DNA of 55,421 nt from Apostichopus parvimensis (lineage: Eukaryota; Echinodermata; Holothuroidea; Aspidochirotida; Stichopodidae): contig KN888702.1 of the NCBI GenBank assembly GCA_000934455.1, positions 16,232 through 71,652 on the forward strand, in the 5' to 3' direction. Shown one piece after another: positions 1 through 10,900 of the stretch (position 1 is the stretch's first letter; every line of letters begins with the position of its first letter). Position numbers and translations under genes: made by a program. Under the pieces are notes generated by a model. That model had not been told where the DNA came from and did no database searches. It was given only the letters and a program-made list of their open reading frames with translations.

Positions 1-871
1 GGGAGAATTCCATCCCTTTCCTATGCCAAGTACCCTCTAACCGCTACTGTGTATTAACCAGTAAAGTTTTATGTTATTCAATTGAATTACTACAGATGCT
101 CTAAAAATCGGCTTTATGATGATAAGTAGTAGTAAACTCAAGAATGGAGAAGGTAGGAGAGAGGGGGGTGTTTCTTCTTTATACCAGTCTTTGAGATATC
201 CACAAATATGTTGCTGTATTTGAATGGAATGCTCCTTTAAAACCAAAACAGACGATGACGTGTGTCATATTGACATATGTCAATATTACTGTTTATAATA
301 AAAAGTCAAATTTTCCAAATAGCTTGTAACTTCTTACAAGCAATACACCACTCATGCACGAATGAAATCAAACACCATTTGAGACTAGCCAAATTTGTAA
401 TGAAAATGCAAACATATTATTTCATATAAACGTCGTATGTGTTCCTTGCTTTTTGTTTTTATCTTTTAATCTGAACAGCTGACCTAATGACCTGTGTGTT
501 TGACTATATATATAGACGTTACAAGCCTGTCTACGTACTTTGATCCTTTAAAGTATAAGGCTCTTCCCTCATTATGTGGCATATACGTCGACATGACCAT
601 TATTTTGTTTGATTTAACATAATGTAGCCTACTCTCGTATATTACTGGTAACACTTACATTTTTGGACTTGAATGAACTTGGTCTGAGTCGTTTCTTTAC
701 TAAAGTGTTTTATGGGATTATTTAATGAATAATTTACCTACATTAAGTGTGAACCTGCTGTATCTAGCTTGGATGATGCAATCACCACCGTAATTGCAAG
801 ATACTTTAGAGTTTACATTTAGGCTATTTAGAGAAGCAATATAAGTCCAATATATTCTATTGCATATAAGT
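1..871. other. No gene recognised
   Basis: AT-rich sequence with only short, low-complexity reading frames. It lies beyond the last terminal exon seen of the glycosidase gene. Further terminal exons of that gene could lie to the left of the window, but none was found here. Confidence 0.5.
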
Positions 872-943
872 GATCTCGTGGCGCAACGGTAGCGCGTCTG
901 ACTCCAGATCAGAAGGTTGCGTGTTCGAATCACGTCGGGATCA
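872..943 (+). tRNA. tRNA-Trp (CCA), copy 1
   Basis: A 72-nt cloverleaf with no intron. The acceptor GATCTCG pairs with CGGGATC (one G-U at position 5), and the discriminator base is A. The anticodon stem TCTGA/TCAGA closes the seven-base loop CTCCAGA, giving anticodon CCA. A-box and B-box promoters are internal (B box GTTCGAATC). A T6 run at 952-957 fits a Pol III terminator. The body matches what is known of animal tRNA-Trp. Antisense reading frames over it are spurious. Confidence 0.96.
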
Positions 944-2610
944 TATAATTCTTTTTTGCCCTCAATGGAATGGGACATTTTTTTAACATCTCCATAATAC
1001 ATGCTCCACTTGGGTTTGGTCATGAAATATAAACAATAACTTTTTCGGAATGCACTTTAAGAAGATCCCAATCACTTGAAGTTTGATTTAGTATCTACCG
1101 ACTTTTTTCACATTGATCAAGTGTATTTGATGAAAATTAACGGATAATTATCACAATATCAATAAAGTAGTCTTAAGTGTAGAAATGTACAAAGTGTACA
1201 GAGTGTACAGTGTACAAAGTGTACAAATGAAGAAATGAAGAAGAAAAACCGGGAGTACGAGTAAAGACAACATTGCGTACTATAGCTCTGTGCAGTAATA
1301 TTCTGTAGTTGTGGGTGTCGTGCTTTTACTTTGTAACTTATACCGTACATACAGGGAATGATCCCGGTTTTCAAAAAAAGTGGGGGGAGGCGTGTTGAAC
1401 GTGACTCCCCTGTTGTGAAGTGTGGGTACCCCTACCCTCTCAAAACAATTTAGACGTGAAAAGGAGCATTCTGAGTCATATTTAGGCTAAAAATTAGGTT
1501 TGTGCAAGAAAGGTTGGTGTTTACCTATAGCTTCATTTATTTGTGGAGGTTGAGGGGATGGAAAATTGCACAACCCCACAAACCTAGATCTGCGCCTGGT
1601 ATGTTTAAACTTCCATTACTAGCATACGGCTGTTCCATTGTCTCAATACAATGTTTAGACCTTTAATAAAAACTATGTAGAACGAATGAGATCCTGTGGC
1701 GCAACGGTAGCGCGTCTGACTCCAGATCAGAAGGTTGCGTGTTCGAATCACGTCGGGATCATGGTGAAATTTCCTTTTCCTTTTCACTTTTCATTTGTTC
1801 CATTTCTTTACAAGTCTCGTTTGTTCGTAGTTTTCTAGGTTTATTTACTTCAATGATGTTATTATGATGGTTGATATACCGGGCAAAGGACAGTGGTGGG
1901 AGCAGTGTTGCAAATTACCACATATCAGGCACTTTCAAGGGAATGAATAATTCTTATTAAAAACATTTTAAGTACGGTAGCGTGTGTTTCGCAACAGTAG
2001 AGAAACTATAATTCATTAACACCTGTAAGATTGGACATGGAAGAGATTGCCCACATTCTCTCGTTTCTTGAATGTGTGTGAGGTGTGGGTAAGGGCCGGG
2101 GGGGGGGGTAATTTTCGTATTTAAATTTTGTTTCTAATACCCAATTGTATTTTTAAAATATATCCACTGGCCATCTTTTCTATATCGTATCACGCCCATG
2201 CCGCTACAGACAAAGCGCATAATTTGTGTAAAACTCTAAATGGACATACGGTACTAAAGCAGCAACAATAAGAAGAAAAGACTAAATATGATCATACTAC
2301 GTGATTTAATGTACTTCCTCTTTGTATTAACAAAATAATTTTGATATATATTCTATTAAAACCTGCTGAAATGATTTTCCTTATGAATCCGATATGATAT
2401 CATATAACCATGTACTCTACCCCGTTAAACCCCCCCCCCCCACCCCTCACACAGACACACACCCTACATGGGTAAAACTGAAACATAACAATTAGGATTC
2501 ATAAAGGTTATTATTTTTTAAACGAGACGTGTGGTTGATGAAGTAGTAGAAAATAATTAGCCGACACGTTAGCCTTGATCGATCAGTCGTTTACTATAAT
2601 CACATGAGAT
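944..2610. other. Intergenic, simple repeats only (apart from tRNA copy 2)
   Basis: Between and beyond the tRNA genes there is a short (GTGTACAAA)n-like run at about 1186-1228, a G9-10 tract near 2099 and a C10 tract near 2430. No exon or conserved motif is recognised. Confidence 0.5.
1690..1761 (+). tRNA. tRNA-Trp (CCA), copy 2
   Basis: Identical to the first copy except at acceptor positions 5 and 6 (GATCCTG instead of GATCTCG). It still pairs with CGGGATC, with the G-U moved to position 6. Anticodon loop CTCCAGA, anticodon CCA. A T4 run at 1775-1778 could terminate Pol III. The flanks are unrelated to those of copy 1, so any duplication is old or involved only the tRNA. Confidence 0.96.
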
Positions 2611-2615
2611 TTATT
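2610..2615 (-). promoter_or_regulatory. AATAAA poly(A) signal overlapping the stop of exon 7E
   Basis: Minus-strand GAA TAA ATC contains AATAAA straddling the TAA stop, so the 3' UTR could be only a few tens of bases long. Confidence 0.5.
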
Positions 2616-2865
2616 CACTAGGGTAAGCGTAAGCCATGAGGACGCCTGTTGCTGGTATAGTGTACTCCTTTTGCGTTAACCTCTCAACATGTCCAATTTC
2701 AACGTGTTTAAATAGGTCTCTCAGCTCATAGCCAAGCACGTAGTCAAACCCGATATCAGCTAGGCGGAGCGTAATGGTGGCATTCGTCGAACCCCTGTTG
2801 AACATGACAATCGCCCACTCATCCCAAAATTGAAGATGTTTCAACCAAACTTCGGTTTCCTTTAT
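2611..2865 (-). CDS. NAGA-like alternative terminal exon 7E (most distal seen)
   Basis: Acceptor gtttctcttag|ATA, phase 0. Encodes 84 residues: IKETEVWLKHLQFWDEWAIV, MFNRGSTNATITL, LGYELRDLFKHVEIGHVERL, IPATGVLMAYAYPSE, then TAA. The stop overlaps AATAAA (2610-2615 on the plus strand). Joined to exons 1-6 it predicts 406 residues. It pairs with 7B by its VWLK.LQ start and YPSE end. It is the last copy seen before the window edge. Confidence 0.76.
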   Translation of the reverse strand: MKETEVWLKHLQFWDEWAIVMFNRGSTNATITLRLADIGFDYVLGYELRDLFKHVEIGHVERLTQKEYTIPATGVLMAYAYPSE

Positions 2866-3215
2866 CTAAGAGAAACACAGGATTTTTTCGCCATTAGAAT
2901 TCTTATCATCATTGTCTTAAATGTAATACTATATATTTGGTTTTGTTGTTAGTTCTTGTCAAATGTGAACCTCAAGCAAGCACTGCAGCCATGCAGGTTT
3001 AGTATATATGCATTTACTTACAGATGTGGGAATCACGTTACTTCAGCTGCAATAATCACACTATAGTGAGAAGCAAACACAACGACTAATGTTACGAGAA
3101 TATTCATAAAGAAGTACTTTATCCTATGAGTGTATGATAATGATACAGAATATATGAAATGATTCTTTCATGCAAATGTAACTTTTTGTGTTATTGTGCA
3201 ATATACTAATATTAT

Positions 3216-3482
3216 TCATTTTGTTTCAGCAGGGCCGAAAAGGAAGAGTCGGACACCATTAGGATTGACAGTGGAATTAAACATTGCATAAGAGTCCATG
3301 AATCCGATATATTCTCCTGAAAATAAATCTAGGGCATCAAATCCAAGTTCTTGATCCACAGGAAGACCAAGTTTCTTCAGTGAAACCGAAAATGACTCCG
3401 GAATAGTAGTTCCACGATTAAAGAAACAAACAGCCCAACGGCCGTCAGTAGGGCGCATCCAAGCTTCCGTAGTCTTTGATAC
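3216..3482 (-). CDS. NAGA-like alternative terminal exon 7D
   Basis: Acceptor cctttactag|GTA, phase 0. Encodes 88 residues: VSKTTEAWMRPTDGRWAVCF, GFDALDLFSGEYIGFM, FNSTVNPNGVRLFLFGPAET, K, then TGA. Joined to exons 1-6 it predicts 410 residues. It is sister to 7C. No canonical AATAAA is seen directly after the stop, and the next terminal exon starts only 350 bp downstream, so its 3' end must fall in that gap or the transcript runs through 7E. Confidence 0.78.
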   Translation of the reverse strand, partial: VSKTTEAWMRPTDGRWAVCFFNRGTTIPESFSVSLKKLGLPVDQELGFDALDLFSGEYIGFMDSYAMFNSTVNPNGVRLFLFGPAETK

Positions 3483-5407
3483 CTAGTAAAGGTTATAGGA
3501 GTGAGTATAAAGTTGTCATTTAACTGATAAAAATCGGTCTTTCTTAATTTTATCCTTTCTTTTCCACCACATTTCTGAGCATTGTATGTGATGACATATA
3601 TTTCAAGTTATTTCTTCACATGAATGACAGAGTTCACGATATACATAGTATAATTAATGCTTACAGATTTTTACAAGGTATTTGCAAAGCTTATATGACA
3701 AATGAGGATAAACGACTGGTAACGTCTGGAAATGAAACCTGACACGAATCGTTGGTTGTCTAAGAGGGCGATTTGATTGATGTACGTTCGTTTTCATTTT
3801 TGCTTCGGGGGGGGTAGGTGTATTATGTACGTATGTTCCGTTAATCATGTCACGAAATGATTGTTGAAGAGAAGTGATGGTTTTCTATTTACGGTGATTT
3901 TTATTTTGCGCCTATACACCTTAAATGTCAACGGTTATTTACCGGTAGTTCGAGAAAAATTCTCGGAAACGAAAACGAAGAGGAGGTCCGGGTACGAGCT
4001 AAAGTCATGGAACCACGATGACCCCAGGGATTACTCGCAAACTTGACGTTTGCTTGCAAGAACCTTAAGAAAGAGACATACATGTGAATCTCATTACAAT
4101 TGGATTGGCTCTGGGTGCCTGAGATCAGACGAGGAGTATAATAGAGGCCTACAGAGATGATTCATTTTGGCTGTCAACGTTAGTCTTCTTTACTTCTCGA
4201 CCCCTTCGAATCCCTCCCCCGACCCCCCCCCCCCCCCCACCATCACCCACCCATTTCAACAGGTCTTCCACTTTTGTACCGATGTCACACATTGGTATAG
4301 CATATACGTAATTCAATTGTAAGCATAATTCTCAAATACTGAGGAAGGCCAGGCATCCCCACCCCGCATTCATCCTCACTGTACTGTAGCTATGGTGAAC
4401 GAATTTGTTCGAAACCATTGAAAGAACAGACAAACCTCAACTAGCAAACCAGAAATATCAAATCCACGACAGACTCCGCTCAACTAAATTGCAAAGCAGC
4501 GATTAAGTTAATATCTCCTAAAGTCTTGTAGTCCTGTATAAGTTACCCACTCCTAAAATCTGTTTTGAGACGCAACAAACAATCTTGAGATGTCAATAAT
4601 TTGTCGTGTCACTTTGCAAATAAATTGGAAGGTGGATATATGTCTGTTTGCGTGTCAAAAGCTAAGTTGAAACACAATCAGTTATGTTATCAAAAATTGT
4701 AATTTGAGAGGTGCGGTTTGTAATGTACTGTGTGTAGTGCAGGGAGGCACGTGTGGTACGGAGGTGTTATGGAAAATCTGCCCTAAAAAATATAAGACGG
4801 AGAGAATTGTTGTTCTGAAAGAAAACACTTCAAAACGATTTGTGTATAGCAATAATAATCAAGTTTTATTTACTGCAATTCATATACGTAGAAATATCTT
4901 TTAATCCCAAATAACCATGTAATCCATCACTCATGACGCGATTCTGTGTATACGGTATACCAGAGACTCTTGCAGTACAGCGTGCTGTTTTATCATAGAG
5001 TTTGTTTTACAAATAAAGAAAAACCCAATACCAGGCAAAGATGTGAAATCAAAATTAAGGAATAGCGAAGAGAAATAACCGCAAATCTTATCTTTCATAA
5101 CTTGACAAGATAACTTCATTGTTTGTAATGAAACAATGACGGTAAACAATTATTTTACTTTCAGATTACTCATAACACACGAATTACGTACGATGTGGAC
5201 AGAGATTAAATGAATTTTCATTCATACTTAGTAAAGATTCCTAAATCCTATTGGTCCATTCAGGTCAGCTGACCGTGGTTAATCCTGTGAGTAACGCACG
5301 GTAAAATTACGGGGCATCACTTTAATAAATCTTTGGTTATATGTAACCAAAAATGTTTTGTTTTATGATTTTTCCCCCACACAAATGGTAGTGTATGAAT
5401 GAACGTG
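3483..5407. other. Spacer between terminal exons 7D and 7C (left part)
   Basis: No exon recognised. It contains a C13 tract near 4226-4238 and, at about 5273-5300, a partial copy (ATCCTGTGAGTAACGCACG) of the arm of the fold-back element just downstream. Confidence 0.5.
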
Positions 5408-5567
5408 GTTAATCAACGGTCTAGCGTGCGTTACTCACATGATTAATGCACTCCGGGTGTAAATGCTATCGCTGGATGCACTCGGGCTCCGCCCTCGTGC
5501 ATCGCTTGCATTATCCCCCGATTGTGCATTGATCCTGTGAGTAACGCACGCTAGACCGTTGATTAAC
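5408..5567. repeat. Fold-back inverted repeat with perfect 31-bp arms
   Basis: The left arm 5408-5438 (GTTAATCAACGGTCTAGCGT and on) is the exact reverse complement of the right arm 5537-5567. A nested imperfect hairpin, GATGCACTCGGGC / GCCCTCGTGCATC, lies near 5472-5502 in the loop. A third, partial copy of the right arm lies at about 5273-5300. It looks like a fold-back or miniature inverted-repeat element. No clear target-site duplication was found. Confidence 0.7.
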
Positions 5568-6137
5568 CCCTTATTAAATGCTTGTGTATGCCTACTGGGT
5601 ATTACAAGGTAGTACTATGTGTTTTGTATCACAATATTGAACCAAGTTACTTTCTAAGCTCAACTTCGCGGGCTTTGCTTTCTCATGTGACACTTTCATA
5701 TCACGTGAAATACTATGAATGATGTGGTTTGAAGTATAGTTACCATCTTCAAATGACACTTATCGGAGTTGATCAGTCATTGTCAGTCAAACGCTGAACA
5801 AAGTCAATATTCATCCGATCACAGTATCCGGACAAGTGAGTAATGTATGTAAATTGGTAGCCTGCGGCTTATTAATCTGAGCATGCAGCTAACTTCAATG
5901 TGCTCCACATTGGATACATATAGTCCATGTTTTATACCTGCAACTTGAATCATAACATACGCTGCAGTGTATGATAACCCTCTCGTGCCCCAAGTTCCCC
6001 TAGAATCAACTTGACCCAGTCTTCTGCGCTAATGCGCACTACAACCTAGCTACATTATTAGAAAGCGATGAGGTCTGCTGCCCAGACAAGCGCACTGTAA
6101 GACTATACGATTACACTGACGTAAGACAACCAGCTGT

Positions 6138-6143
6138 TTTATT
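6138..6143 (-). promoter_or_regulatory. AATAAA poly(A) signal overlapping the stop of exon 7C
   Basis: Minus-strand GAA TAA AAC contains AATAAA straddling the TAA stop, the same arrangement as at exon 7E. Confidence 0.5.
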
Positions 6144-6393
6144 CAGCCATGCCAAACCGAAGGAAAGTTACGCCATTCGGGGCTACCGTACAATTGAATA
6201 TTGGTGTCATGTAACCATAATATTTCCCGGTAAAGAGATCTAGGGCGTCGAACCCTTCCACTTTTTTCGTTGGAAGTTTAAGTTTATCTAATGAAACAGA
6301 GATTTCAGCAGAAGTCGAGGGGTCTCGGTTGAGAAAAGAGACTGCCCAGTGATCACTTATAGGTCGCATCCAGGCTTCCGTTGTATTCGAAAT
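6139..6393 (-). CDS. NAGA-like alternative terminal exon 7C
   Basis: Acceptor cttttcatcag|ATT, phase 0. Encodes 84 residues: ISNTTEAWMRPISDHWAVSF, EGFDALDLFTGKYYGYM, FNCTVAPNGVTFLRFGMAE, then TAA. The stop overlaps an AATAAA signal (6138-6143 on the plus strand). Joined to exons 1-6 it predicts 406 residues. It is closest to 7D, at about 47 identities over 84 aligned positions by eye. It keeps the domain's W, NR, DALDLF and PNG signature positions. Confidence 0.78.
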   Translation of the reverse strand: MSNTTEAWMRPISDHWAVSFLNRDPSTSAEISVSLDKLKLPTKKVEGFDALDLFTGKYYGYMTPIFNCTVAPNGVTFLRFGMAE

Positions 6394-6622
6394 CTGATGA
6401 AAAGTTGAAATAATGAGATGAGTAGCCAGATTACAACTATAACAACTTTCCAAGCTATACACTGAGGAAGTAGATTCCGAGTTAACATTGATACATTTTG
6501 CGCAACTTCTATTGTGGACAGTGAATCCTCAGAATGTAAAAAAGAAGAGTTAGGCCTATCCCTTGCCCTTACGAGGATATGCCTACGTAGCCTATTTCCA
6601 CTTTGTTTCTATAGCCTTTAAC

Positions 6623-6878
6623 CAGGCGTGGATCCAGGGGTATGGGGGTTTAAGCCCGCCCTGCCTTTCTTCAAAAATAAAATAAAGCAGTTACTATATA
6701 TAGCAAAATCTTGAATGTGCACTTTAGTGTAATTATAACTAAGATTCACGTAACGTCTAAAATTTCAATTATTCTGGTGGAGGAACGCGAGCCCCCCCCC
6801 CCCACCACCACCACGTGGGGGAGCCAGCTTCAACGATCATGCACATCCCTGCTTATTTAAATCCTGGATCCGATCCTG
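6623..6878. mobile_element. Possible old miniature inverted-repeat element
   Basis: The left end CAGGCGTGGATCCAGG and the reverse complement of the right end, CAGGATCGGATCCAGG, agree at 13 of 16 positions over a 256-bp span. There is no coding sequence, and a C-rich tract lies inside. No target-site duplication is visible, so the call is weak. Confidence 0.35.
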
Positions 6879-7710
6879 ATGACCGTCCACCGTCAAATTT
6901 GTGACCAAAAGGGAAACGCGTGACGAACGGTTGAACAACTTGCGTGTTGAAAATGAAGGTTCTTTCATTTATTCTTGCCTACCCCGTCTACAAAAAAAAC
7001 ATGACATCATTTGAAGCTGTCACAGACGAATTACCTAGGCTACCAAGCAGCTGCAGGTTCACCAATGACCAGTTTATAGTTTATCTTGGGCCAGTGAATA
7101 ACCCTTTTCTGCGAATGAACGACCATACTTGAACGCCATGAACCATTTCTATATGGTGCCCATCATTGTAATGCAGAAAAACAGAATCTCAATTGAAATA
7201 GCGCGATTCTCGCTTCTTTGTTTAACTTTTTGTTTTATATAGTTTTCTATGCTTGGGCACATTAAATAGGCAAATTTTATATTTAAGCAGCATAATGACC
7301 CTTATGTTATGTGAACTATCAGCTGCGATAGAAAGCAAACGCATGAAGAAGAATTCAGAGAAGTGGCAAAAGGCAGCATTTTATTTTAGCATGCATGTTT
7401 TAAGTGAAAAATTATCCCACTGACCCGAAATGTAAGCGTCCTGAAATTTTTGCACTGACGAAATACCTTAAATGACATCAGTGTCTCAAATCATAGCATA
7501 TTTCAAAAAAAGTGTGAAAGTTGAATTTCCATGCACCGTTATCATTCAGATGCAACACTTTCTCCAAACATGTGTGTACGATATAATTGAAGGTCGATCA
7601 GAATTTGTTATAAAGTGGACGTATGTTCCCCAGTCTACGTCGTACCAGCGAAAGTTGTGAGCAGTATACCCTTTTCTTATTACTCGCCCCACCTTTTGGG
7701 ATACACGTGT

Positions 7711-7983
7711 TCAAAAACGATCGCGACGTAGTTCACTAGGGTAAAGATGCAATAACCTGCACCCTTCTGGTGGTACGAGGATGCTGAACTTATCATCAGT
7801 CGAGAAATCCATGAAATCTTTATTTATGAAAATATCTTGTACATCATATATCCCCGTTGCTAGGCCGAGTGATCCCATTTGGACGGTTACATTCTTCGGC
7901 GTTCCATAATCGTCTTCGTTTAAAAACGCTACTGCATATTCATAACTCTGAAGGGTTTTCATCCAGACTTGAACTTTACCAAT
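7711..7983 (-). CDS. NAGA-like alternative terminal exon 7B
   Basis: Preceded by a strong pyrimidine tract and tttccag at 7984-7990. It starts ATT in phase 0, as 7A does, and encodes 90 residues: IGKVQVWMKTLQSYEYAVAF, YDVQDIFINKDF, LVPPEGCRLLHLYPSE, then LRRDRF and TGA. Joined to exons 1-6 it predicts 412 residues. It resembles exon 7E (both have VW[ML]K.LQ and end in YPSE), but 7B carries six extra residues past the YPSE at which 7E stops. No canonical poly(A) signal is seen close by. The intact frame despite strong divergence argues that it is used; it could instead be a young relic. Confidence 0.75.
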   Translation of the reverse strand: MGKVQVWMKTLQSYEYAVAFLNEDDYGTPKNVTVQMGSLGLATGIYDVQDIFINKDFMDFSTDDKFSILVPPEGCRLLHLYPSELRRDRF

Positions 7984-10900
7984 CTGGAAAGCAGAGAAGG
8001 AAACCACGGTACTCACTATGTGTGTGTCTGATGCTTGGGTGGAAATATTGGTTCCCATCGGGTAATTTTATCCATTTATGATTTTTACCAAGCCCATCAC
8101 TAAAATAGCTAGCCATATAAACTATATTTTTTAACTGATATTGACGGCTAAAATCTGCAGTTATAACCGAGTGAACCGTTAAAGCAACTTGCCTACGTAC
8201 CGTTGAAAATAGAGTAAGTTTCATAAGGCCATGCACCGAAAGTTCTCCAAAACTGATGAATTTAGTCATAAAGTTTGCATATGAAGCAAAACAATAGATT
8301 TCATTCGTAGGACACATTTCGTTTTGGTAGTGGATTAAACGATTACTAACCACAAAATAGACACATTGTAACTACTTATATCTCTAAGTCTAACGTAGAA
8401 TGACGGTAGTTTAATTATGTGTAAATATTACATGGTTTTGGTCAGATTGACATGAATTTACGTCCTAAGTGCAAGCCGTAGTTTTAAAGGTCTACGGACA
8501 CCTAACATGTTCAGTCATTTGTTGTGTGTGATAATCTCATTCAAAATCTGTTTAAATTTTTCGAAAAGCTCTTTTCGTTTCCAAGATATACACATTTGAA
8601 GTTTTCATAAATCTGGGAAACTCATTAAATATGTGCAAACAATGACGAAGAGTGTTGCGCTCATCAATATTTCTTAGTTATAAGCCGTTAATAAGTTAAC
8701 CCCTAATTATACAAGCCCACATATATCATTTGAATATTGTGATGTTCCTCTTTTCATAGAAGAGCAATTAAATATTTCCAAAAGTCGCCTTAGGCCAAGA
8801 ACCTGTGTTCAGTGTCCTTGAAACGAAGGTTGTAAGAAAAGGATTAATGTAACAGAAAATTAGGCAGTCACTCCCTTTACATTATCAATGTGCATAATTA
8901 GCTAATGTTTATTCATAAATAAAACTAGAACTGAGAAAAGACTTGCAAAATGGTCAATCTTTGATGGAGTTTGATGGGAGTTGCAGCTAATCTCATGATT
9001 TATAATGCATATTTGAATGATTAGGACAATGCTGTTCCTAGCTGGTGTCCGTAGAACTTGAAAGATTACAGCGTAGCTTGATGTGAATTTATTTATTACA
9101 AAGATGGGGTAACGGAGAGATTGGAATCTTAAACGGGACCGATAACCAAAACTGCTAATACATGTGCGGTTACTGGCCAGGAGAGAATCAAGCCTAAGCC
9201 TAAGCTAATAAATTGCTTCTTATATTGAAGTATATATTGTATAAGTTAAACATGGACCATTGTACTGACACGGAGTCGTCCAACAACCAGTGTTTCCACC
9301 TCACTTAGCCTTCGAAAAGTACAATTGGTTCAAAAGTCAATGTTGTGGTGGGTTATGCATTATAATAGAACGCAAAACGCAAGGTGAAGGTCTAGAGTTG
9401 AAGGACGAGAAGTGGGTGAGTTCAAGCGGATTTGAATGTCGTTTTCAGTTTAGTTCAATGGTTTACTTACGGTATTCCTTCACTCTTTTTTTTATTACAC
9501 TTTACCATTTACAGGGATCTTCGCCCCGCTACATGCCAAGATAAATGGTATCCAGTGAAGTCGCGTGACAGTCCTATGAGATTAACGTTATTGTATTGAT
9601 CAATAAAATTTAACTTCAGTATGGAAGGGTGATCTACACGCATCATCGTGTTGTTCATGAACATTAACTCCAGGATAAACACACCTGTGGAATGTTGAAC
9701 TTACATTGAACTTACACAAATTAGATTTAAACTGCTTAGAGATAAATTGTTTCAAACGACAGAGGATGAACAAGATGGACGGGACTGATCAAAGCTGTAA
9801 ATGCAATGATTGTTTGAAATGAAAGTAAATAATGCGAAGATAACGAGGCGTATGTTAGCTGCAACAGTAAATGCACCATGACACACGTTCACACTGTAGA
9901 TATAAACGCAGCATAAGTTTCAGTAGCCCACATGCATACACCAACAATGTCGCGGTAAGGCGCGTCTCCATGGCAACCAGAGATAGTTGATAACATATAA
10001 AGGTATTCTTTTTCATTTCATTGTAACACAGGGTAAATATTTCTGAAGCATTCATAGATAAAGAGAGATGGGGAGAAGGGGGGGGGGTGGTGAGGTGGTA
10101 CTGGCCAACAGGGTGCAGTTTTCAAGAGTACTGTCCTAGAGATCCTGGCCCTTTAACTATTCCCAGACATAGAGGAGCTTTTAAGTAGATAAGATTTCTC
10201 TGAGATAAAGAATGCACTGAAGTGAGCCATAAAATGTCCCACATTAGTGAGAGTTGACTTTTTATCTAGCATATTTGGTGGCCATACTGGTGCCTTTTAA
10301 AAATGCATAGCAATGACAAAAGCAGAAAAGTTAATGGACATTAGTATTACTCCATACTTAAGTATACAAAAAAAGTTGCTGAAAGTTTTCAAAGTATCTT
10401 TATGGAGGTTCCAACTCTCCAGATTATTCCAAGATAATGAGGTGTTTTAATTGACAATTAATGGGAAATGGTTCGAAGTGAGCAGTAAAATGTTTCTTGA
10501 ATGTGTAACAGGAGTGATGATTATTTAACTTGTCTAGCATATTTGGGGCTGAACTTATGGCATTAGATGAGCATACATATGTAAAGTACTCTCAATTTAC
10601 AAAAAGGCCAAAATAGAGAAATGAACATATGTAGATATTGTGAAACATCATCAGCATTTATTATTAATGTCACTGTCTGTTAATACATAACACACAATGT
10701 TTCCTCTACTGCAATTAAAATAGATGCAACTGTTATACAGCCATCTGGATGACACAGCAATCTTTTTTCTAAGTACCTAAGCAGCTTAAAATTACACATA
10801 ACCCATTTTTGCAATAAGAGTTTAACCATTGTAATGGTAACCTAATCAGGAATGTTGATACTTCATATATCCATTCTACCCATGCAACCTCCCCCTCCCT

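Noticed and set aside
718..1023. Minus-strand reading frame covering the first tRNA (with a similar one at 1605-1787)
   Set aside because: The shared peptide VIRTRNLLIWSQTRYRCAT is the antisense translation of the tRNA-Trp sequence; there is no protein gene.
2611..7983. Four separate tandem glycosidase genes or pseudogenes
   Set aside because: No signal-peptide, nucleophile or acid/base exons lie between the terminal exons; all four frames are intact with in-phase acceptors, which fits alternative last exons better than gene relics.
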